From an uncultured Planctomycetaceae bacterium (GTDB taxonomy: Bacteria; Planctomycetota; Planctomycetia; Pirellulales; Pirellulaceae), in contig CAIYOB010000494.1 of the NCBI GenBank assembly GCA_903927685.1, positions 1 through 60,952 of the forward strand: a stretch of DNA of 60,952 nucleotides, in the 5' to 3' direction. Below, piece after piece: positions 54,901-60,952 of this stretch. The notes under the pieces were generated by a model. That model saw only the letters and a list, made by a program, of their open reading frames with translations, searched no databases and was not told the origin of the DNA. The translations under genes and the position numbers were made by a program. Position 1 is the stretch's first letter, and every line of letters begins with the position of its first letter.

Positions 54901-56021
54901 CACGCCAGAGTGCACGCCGGCTGAATTTCGCCCTCACCGCCAGCCACACGGGCGCCTGGTCCCTCAATCTGCAGGACCACACCGCGACCCGCACCCTGAT
55001 TCACGCGCAGATTTTCGGCTATCCAAACGCGGAAGCGGCTTGGAGCGCGGACAAGTTCCTGTCCCATGTCGTGCCCGAAGATCGTGAGCGCGTCCGGCAG
55101 TGCATCCAAGCGGGGATCGCCGCGAGGTCCCGCTGGAGTCTTGAATGCCGCATCCGCCGCGCCGATGACCAGATCCGCTGGGTGTTCATCGCCGGTGGTT
55201 TTGAACACAGCGGTCCGTCGGCAGGGATCTCTGGGATCATTCAAGACATCACCGAGCGCAAACGGCTCGAACAGGAGCGTGCCGCGCTGGAGGCCCAGTT
55301 GCGTCACCAGCAGAAGCTCGAGTCCATCGGCACGCTGGCCAGCGGCGTGGCGCATGAGATCAACAACCCCCTGACCGGCATCCTGAACTACGCCCAACTG
55401 ATCCAGGACCGGCTGCCCGGCGACAGCCCGCTGGCGGAATTCACCGGCGAGATCATGCACGAGACGCAGCGCGTCGCCACTATCGTCCGCAATCTCCTCA
55501 CCTTTGCCCGCAACGAGAAACAGAGTCACAGCCCGGCTCGCATCGCCGACATCGTCGAAGCGGTCCTCTCGCTGGTCCGGGCGGTCATCCGCCGCGACCA
55601 GATCACGCTGCTGGTGAATGTCCCCCAGGACCTGCCGCAGCTGAAATGCCGGAGTCAGCAAATCCAGCAGGTGATCATGAACCTGGTGACCAACGCCCGC
55701 GATGCGCTGAACGAACGCTATCCCGGGCATCACCCCGACAAGCAGCTGCGTCTCGAGGCGCAGCTGCTGGAACGAGCCGGGCGACGCTGGATTCGCCTGA
55801 CCGTCCAGGATCGCGGTACCGGCATCCCGCCTGAAGTCCGGGAACGGATGTTCGATCCGTTCTTCACCACCAAGGGGCGCGACAAGGGCACGGGCCTGGG
55901 CTTGTCCATCAGCCACGGCATTGTCAAGGATCATCACGGCCAGTGGACCGTGGAAAGCGAACCCGGCCAGTTCACACGCATGCACGTGGATCTGCCGGTG
56001 GATAACGGCTGGAGAATCTGA
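51924..56021 (+). CDS. Membrane-bound multi-PAS sensor histidine kinase
   Basis: The protein is about 1365 aa. One membrane segment near the N-terminus ([19 protein letters not shown]) is followed by an extracytoplasmic sensing domain of about 290 residues and a second membrane segment ([17 protein letters not shown]). Then come about six PAS/PAC repeats with DITERK-type linkers, HisKA ([20 protein letters not shown]) and HATPase ([24 protein letters not shown]). ATG 51924 gives the first membrane helix directly; ATG 51846 would add 26 residues. The receiver-kinase gene starts 3 bp downstream. Confidence 0.88.
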   Translation: MTLSSSPASRFPPQLLLVALAVVVTGGAIWAFAKRQEAASRNASEVMLTQLADWKASELAHWIKERRGDATVGCQSLRVQRLLAAPHDSAARAATLQYFRDLLQAYDYENVALFDGRGDLLLAASTDRLQEHRCVPAHVDAGLRSPEVIVNDLHRGQPDGPIDLSLACPIRLTARGNGPADGVLLLLVNPQQFLFSFVQRWPVPSPSGEILLVRRDGEEMVCLNETRHHRDAALTLRSPMTQTQIVTVQAGLGARGLMQGRDYRDVPVFGVAREAAGTPWLVVAKVDQAEISAPVLREAWTTGTAFGLGWLAVLLGMGVVARQRRVRFMQQELSGRQRAEAALRESQERFRTVIENSQDGINLLDLQTGRYILMSPSQVAMTGFTREEINNISAPEAFERVHPDDRQIPVEQQKQVAEGSAAGVTVEYRWKVKSGEYRWFSDSRGLVRDAQGKAVALVGVSRDITERKRAEEALRHRLELQDQLAKVAATVPGVICSFKLSPAGQASMPFATSAFRDLYGLQPDEVREDFSPALARVHPEDRGRLQQGIAESARTMTPWADTFRVHHPQKGERWLQGHSVPRREPDGSVLWHGFVQDVTERQQAVETLQQSEARFKALFEQAAVGVAEVESATGQFLRVNQRYCDITGYTREEMLQLDFQTLTHPDDLAADLAQMGQLLAGTIDEFSMEKRYYRKDGSLVWVMLTVSPLWSPGAPRTKHVAVVQDITERKQAEVALARTRNTLVEAQGIAHLGSFEYVAATRTTVWSDEEYRIYGLDSDRPSPTYDEMLARCIHPDDAALLHETFTNAMQSSSVYEFEHRIVRPDGSVRWVHDRAQPYFDPHGNLVRYVGTTLDITERKQADQAVRESEARRALALDAAQAGTWEWDLATGRNLWSDELWKLYALEPHSCEPSYEAWRQSVHPEGRERVEQELQSLVQQEAELNLEWRVNSPDNSTRWLMSRGRPLRDASGRVIRYLGVVMDITARKRAEEAARQSARRLNFALTASHTGAWSLNLQDHTATRTLIHAQIFGYPNAEAAWSADKFLSHVVPEDRERVRQCIQAGIAARSRWSLECRIRRADDQIRWVFIAGGFEHSGPSAGISGIIQDITERKRLEQERAALEAQLRHQQKLESIGTLASGVAHEINNPLTGILNYAQLIQDRLPGDSPLAEFTGEIMHETQRVATIVRNLLTFARNEKQSHSPARIADIVEAVLSLVRAVIRRDQITLLVNVPQDLPQLKCRSQQIQQVIMNLVTNARDALNERYPGHHPDKQLRLEAQLLERAGRRWIRLTVQDRGTGIPPEVRERMFDPFFTTKGRDKGTGLGLSISHGIVKDHHGQWTVESEPGQFTRMHVDLPVDNGWRI

Positions 56022-56024
56022 GCG

Positions 56025-57953
<1,929 letters not shown>

Positions 57954-58321
57954 CTCACCGCTTCGCTCCGCTCTTCCACTTGGCCCGCTTCTCTTTCGGC
58001 GCCGTCTGCGGCAGGCCGAACGTCAGCGCGCCCTGGCGATCCATCCGCCGCAAGGATGATCTTGGTCACGGTCCCTCGCACCGTGGGTGGGGCGAGCGAC
58101 GAGGCGGCAGCGGATTCGGCCGGCCGTGAGCGGTTTGCGGACCTCGCCAGGAACGCTGCCTCCCGGACTAGCTGTCCCAGCCCTGCCTGTCCCAGCCCTG
58201 CCGCTTGATCGGCGTTTGTAATCATGTTAACGTCTCGTCGTTACCTCCACGACCCTCGGTGTTGTGTCACGCTGGTTCGCGTTGGCCCAGGGAGCCCTAT
58301 TCAAATTTGAAAGGACGGACA
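57954..58321. other. Gap with tandem repeat and possible gene tail
   Basis: These 368 bp hold no complete gene. A minus-strand frame ends LRRMDRQGALTFGLPQTAPK EKRAKWKSGAKR and stops at 57955, which looks like a protein tail but is under 60 codons and has no start. A 15-bp tandem repeat lies at 58172-58201. Confidence 0.5.
58172..58201 (+). repeat. 15-bp tandem repeat, two copies
   Basis: CTGTCCCAGCCCTGC is repeated twice without a gap (58172-58186 and 58187-58201). Confidence 0.85.
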
Positions 58322-58810
58322 ATGGCGAAGAATTTTCCAGTGATTTTTGGCGGGATCGTAGCCTACGTCTTGTTGCTTCTGTATGCGGGGACCGTAGTGT
58401 CCATGACCAAACGGGTCGTACAGCATGGAATGGCAGTAGCGCCTCAAGACGAAAACGGAAAGACTCTTCCCAAAGAGAAACTCGTGTTCACACCGGGTGT
58501 CGTCAACATTGTCACAATCATCGGTGGGCTTGTTTCGGCGCTGGTGGTCGCCAAGTTGGCGATCACAAAACCCGGGGAGAACCCGGCCCTCGTGCACTTG
58601 CCAGCCGACGCGGGTGAGGTCGCCCAGAACCTCTCGATGTGGTTGACATGTGCATATCTGGTGACGTGGTTGGTGATCGGGTTTATCGCTTTGATCGTTG
58701 GCGTGATGATCTTCCCGGAATCGAATGCAACGTTGGGTGAGATTGGCACAACCTGGCTCGGCTTGGCCGTGGCGAGCGGGTACGCCTACTTCGGGATCAG
58801 CCCAAAGTGA
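58322..58810 (+). CDS. Small membrane protein of unknown function
   Basis: The 162-aa protein has four hydrophobic segments (FPVIFGGIVAYVLLLLYAGT, NIVTIIGGLVSALVVAKLAI, LTCAYLVTWLVIGFIALIVG and a C-terminal one). No family was recognised. ATG 58322 has AAAGGA 7 nt upstream. It stands alone between the sensory block and the ECF sigma gene. Confidence 0.75.
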   Translation: MAKNFPVIFGGIVAYVLLLLYAGTVVSMTKRVVQHGMAVAPQDENGKTLPKEKLVFTPGVVNIVTIIGGLVSALVVAKLAITKPGENPALVHLPADAGEVAQNLSMWLTCAYLVTWLVIGFIALIVGVMIFPESNATLGEIGTTWLGLAVASGYAYFGISPK

Positions 58811-59084
58811 AACAACGGGAGCCCGCGCGGCGGCCCTTGCATCCAAGAGGGTTAAACGAGGACCCTAGTTCGTAAACGATGCTACGTGCCGGGCCCGACT
58901 GTACGTGCCTGGCCCGACGCAACCCGGGGTCCGGGTGGGACCGCTGTCGTGACGCTCCACCGCCCCGCTGGCCGCGGGATGGGCTTTCCCAGCGACGCTT
59001 GCCCATCGACGCAGCCGCAGGCAGGATGGTACAAAGGACGGTGGCTCGTTCCCTGGGTGGCTGAAGAATTGGCCGACAAGTCCT

Positions 59085-59825
59085 ATGTCGACGACGCGAT
59101 CCGAACCTGGCGCCCCCGATTCCGCAGGCTTTGCGGCCACGCGGTGGACCGTGGTGCTGGCGGCGGCGGACCAGCGGGATGCGCCCGCGGCGGCGGACGC
59201 ACTGGCGGAACTGTGCCGTACCTACTGGTATCCGCTGTACGCCTTTATCCGCCGGCGCGGCTACGAATCGCATGCGGCGGAGGACTTGACGCAGGAGTTC
59301 TTTGCGCGGTTGCTGGACAAACGTCTTCTGGCCGGCGCGGACCGGGAGAAGGGCAAGTTCCGGGCGTTCCTGCTGGCGGCGGTCAAGAACTTCCTGGCCA
59401 ACGAGTGGGACCGGTCCCGGGCTCAGAAACGGGGCGGCGGGCGGGCGGTGGTCGCTTGGGACGCTCTGAGCGCCGAAGCCCGCTACCAATTGGAACCGGC
59501 GCACGAGCTGACGCCGGAGAGGCTGTTCGAGCGGCGGTGGGCCTTGGGGTTGCTCGACCAGGTCCTTGCGCGGCTGCAGGACGAGTTTGACGAGGGCGGC
59601 AAGGCGCGGCTGTTTGATGCCCTGAAAGGGACGCTGGCCGGCGGCATGATCGAGACGTATGCGGCGATCGCCGACCGGTTGGGGATCAGCGAAGTGGCGG
59701 TCAAAGTGGCGGTGCATCGCTTGCGGCGGCGGTATCGCGAACTGTTGCGAGCGGAAATCGCCCACACGGTCGCCGATCCCGCGGAAATCGACGAAGAAAT
59801 CCGGCATCTTCTAAATTGCCTGTAA
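59085..59825 (+). CDS. ECF-type RNA polymerase sigma factor
   Basis: In the 246-aa protein, sigma region 2 includes LCRTYWYPLYAFIRRRGYES and AEDLTQEFFARLL; region 4 includes YAAIADRLGISEVAVKVAVH followed by RLRRRYRELL. The long spacer between the regions and the N-terminal TRWTVVLAAAD fit the planctomycete ECF groups associated with Ser/Thr kinases. The kinase gene follows after 56 bp. Confidence 0.9.
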   Translation: MSTTRSEPGAPDSAGFAATRWTVVLAAADQRDAPAAADALAELCRTYWYPLYAFIRRRGYESHAAEDLTQEFFARLLDKRLLAGADREKGKFRAFLLAAVKNFLANEWDRSRAQKRGGGRAVVAWDALSAEARYQLEPAHELTPERLFERRWALGLLDQVLARLQDEFDEGGKARLFDALKGTLAGGMIETYAAIADRLGISEVAVKVAVHRLRRRYRELLRAEIAHTVADPAEIDEEIRHLLNCL

Positions 59826-59881
59826 CCTTTCGCGGTGTTTGCTTCTGTCATTTGTGGGACGCGAAAACAGGAGCATCAACG

Positions 59882-60952
59882 ATGACCCATCCGAACCAAT
59901 GTGCTGCGTGCGGGGCTGTGCTGGCGGCGGATGCGCCGCAGGGCCTGTGCCCGGCGTGTCTGTTCCAGCAGGGGCTGCAAGTCGGCCTGGACGCCACGGC
60001 GGACGCGGGGCGGCAGGCCGCGGATTTCACGCCTCCGGCGCCGGCCGAACTGGCCGCCGAGTTTCCCGAGCTGGAAATCCTGGACTTGATTGGCCGCGGC
60101 GGCATGGGGATCGTCTACAAGGCCCGGCAGAAGCAGTTGGGCCGCACGGTGGCCCTGAAGATCCTCGCTCCCGCCGTCGCCGACGACCCGGCGTTTGCCG
60201 AACGGTTCTCCCGCGAGGCCCGCGCCTTGGCGCTGCTCAATCATCCGCACATCGTGGCCGTGTACGATTTCGGCCGGCGGAATCAGCGGTTCTATTTCCT
60301 GATGGAGTACGTCGACGGGGCCAACTTGCGGCAACTGCTGGACGGCAGCCGGCTGGCGCCGCGCCAGGCGCTGGCCATCGTGCCGCAAATCTGCGCGGCC
60401 CTGCAATACGCCCATGACCACGGCGTCGTCCACCGCGACATCAAGCCGGAGAACTTGCTGCTGGACAAATGCGGCCAGCTGAAGATCGCCGACTTCGGTC
60501 TGGCCAAGCTCGCGGACCGGAATCCGCTGGAGGTGACGCTGACCGGCACCGGCCAAGTGATGGGGACGCTGCACTACATGGCGCCGGAGCAGACCGAGCA
60601 CCCCCAGCAGGTCGATCACCGGGCGGACATCTATTCGCTGGGCGTGGTCTTCTACCAGATGTTGACCGGCGAGCTGCCGCTGGGCCGATTCGCGCCGCCG
60701 TCGCGGAAGGTCGAACTCGACGTCCGGCTGGACGAAATCGTCTTGCGGGCGCTGGAAAAGGAGCCGGCCCAACGATACCAGCGGGCCAGCGAGATCAAGA
60801 CGCAGGTCGAAGCCATCGCGACGGCGCCGTCGGCAGCTCCGTCGGCAGCTCCGTCGGCCGCTCCGTCGGCCGCTCCGTCGGCAGCTCCGTCGGCAGCTCC
60901 GTCGCCGCCCGAGCGGCCCGCGGCCGCCGCGCCGGTGGACCTGGACCGGGCC
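59882..60952 (+). CDS. Serine/threonine protein kinase with N-terminal zinc ribbon (3' end outside window)
   Basis: The frame is open to the right edge (357 codons seen). An N-terminal zinc ribbon (Cys7, 10, 23, 26) precedes a Hanks-type kinase: glycine loop LIGRGGMGIVYKA, catalytic Lys in VALKIL, HRDIKPENLL, DFGLAK and APEQ. After residue 315 comes a linker of Ala-Pro-Ser-Ala repeats. Such planctomycete kinases usually continue into a membrane segment and a sensor domain, here beyond the edge. ATG 59882 has AGGAG 9 nt upstream. The kinase probably controls or senses together with the preceding ECF factor. Confidence 0.92.
   Translation, partial: MTHPNQCAACGAVLAADAPQGLCPACLFQQGLQVGLDATADAGRQAADFTPPAPAELAAEFPELEILDLIGRGGMGIVYKARQKQLGRTVALKILAPAVADDPAFAERFSREARALALLNHPHIVAVYDFGRRNQRFYFLMEYVDGANLRQLLDGSRLAPRQALAIVPQICAALQYAHDHGVVHRDIKPENLLLDKCGQLKIADFGLAKLADRNPLEVTLTGTGQVMGTLHYMAPEQTEHPQQVDHRADIYSLGVVFYQMLTGELPLGRFAPPSRKVELDVRLDEIVLRALEKEPAQRYQRASEIKTQVEAIATAPSAAPSAAPSAAPSAAPSAAPSAAPSPPERPAAAAPVDLDRA
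60824..60904 (+). repeat. 12-bp tandem repeat inside the kinase gene
   Basis: About 6.75 units of GCTCCGTCGGCA (third-position variants GCG and GCC) encode Ala-Pro-Ser-Ala repeats between the kinase domain and what follows. Near-identity at DNA level suggests recent copy-number change. Confidence 0.88.

Overview
The window is high-GC bacterial DNA and most likely comes from a planctomycete, probably of the Pirellulales group. The gene content suggests this rather than a marker gene: a giant secreted protein with both cohesin and planctomycete-type dockerin modules, a DUF1844 gene translationally coupled to pyrG, a membrane/TPR glycosyltransferase-like protein, an isolated mraZ with no division-cell-wall cluster, several secreted glycoside hydrolases, and an ECF sigma factor followed by a zinc-ribbon Ser/Thr kinase. 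kdsB and a TonB-dependent receptor show an outer membrane with Kdo-containing lipopolysaccharide.

Layout. 1-7493: 3' part of a giant secreted adhesin/scaffold-like gene. 7720-15104: a probable integrative element ending at tRNA-Ser(GGA). It holds an AAA-type ATPase, a winged-helix protein, an orphan 349-aa protein, an excisionase-like HTH protein and a tyrosine recombinase, with about 1.8 kb of palindrome-rich non-coding DNA. 15387-19131: EF-hand/P-domain secreted protein, nitrilase-family amidase and a FabF-like ketosynthase. 19132-23268: mraZ behind a repeat-rich leader, a candidate SRP RNA, a dispersed palindromic repeat, and the kdsB-pyrG-DUF1844 block. 23495-29586: TPR membrane protein, haem-binding secreted protein, YgbA-family protein, a second copy of the palindromic repeat, an alpha/beta hydrolase and a CitG-like protein. 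29591-38222: primary-type sigma factor, FhlA-like sigma-54 activator, a small unknown protein, a membrane sulfatase-fold protein and a TonB-dependent receptor.

39014-48524 is a plant-polysaccharide region. It has a GH127-like arabinofuranosidase, two TIM-barrel hydrolases (one GH140/DUF4038-like), a secreted protein of unknown function and a nucleoside hydrolase. Interspersed are a rhomboid protease and decayed genes: a truncated glycoside hydrolase, an MBL-fold gene with an internal deletion, and a dienelactone-hydrolase tail. 48722-57953 is a sensory block of four proteins: a PAS/HisKA_3 kinase with its NarL-type regulator, then a membrane PAS kinase followed three bases later by a receiver-PAS-kinase. 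58322-60952 has a small membrane protein, an ECF sigma factor and the start of a Ser/Thr kinase that runs off the window.

The least explained parts are the tRNA-linked element with its long hairpin and repeated non-coding segments, the evenly spaced boxes upstream of the solitary mraZ, the SRP-like RNA with an unusual apical loop, and the dispersed palindromic repeat. All calls come from reading the sequence; no database search was run.
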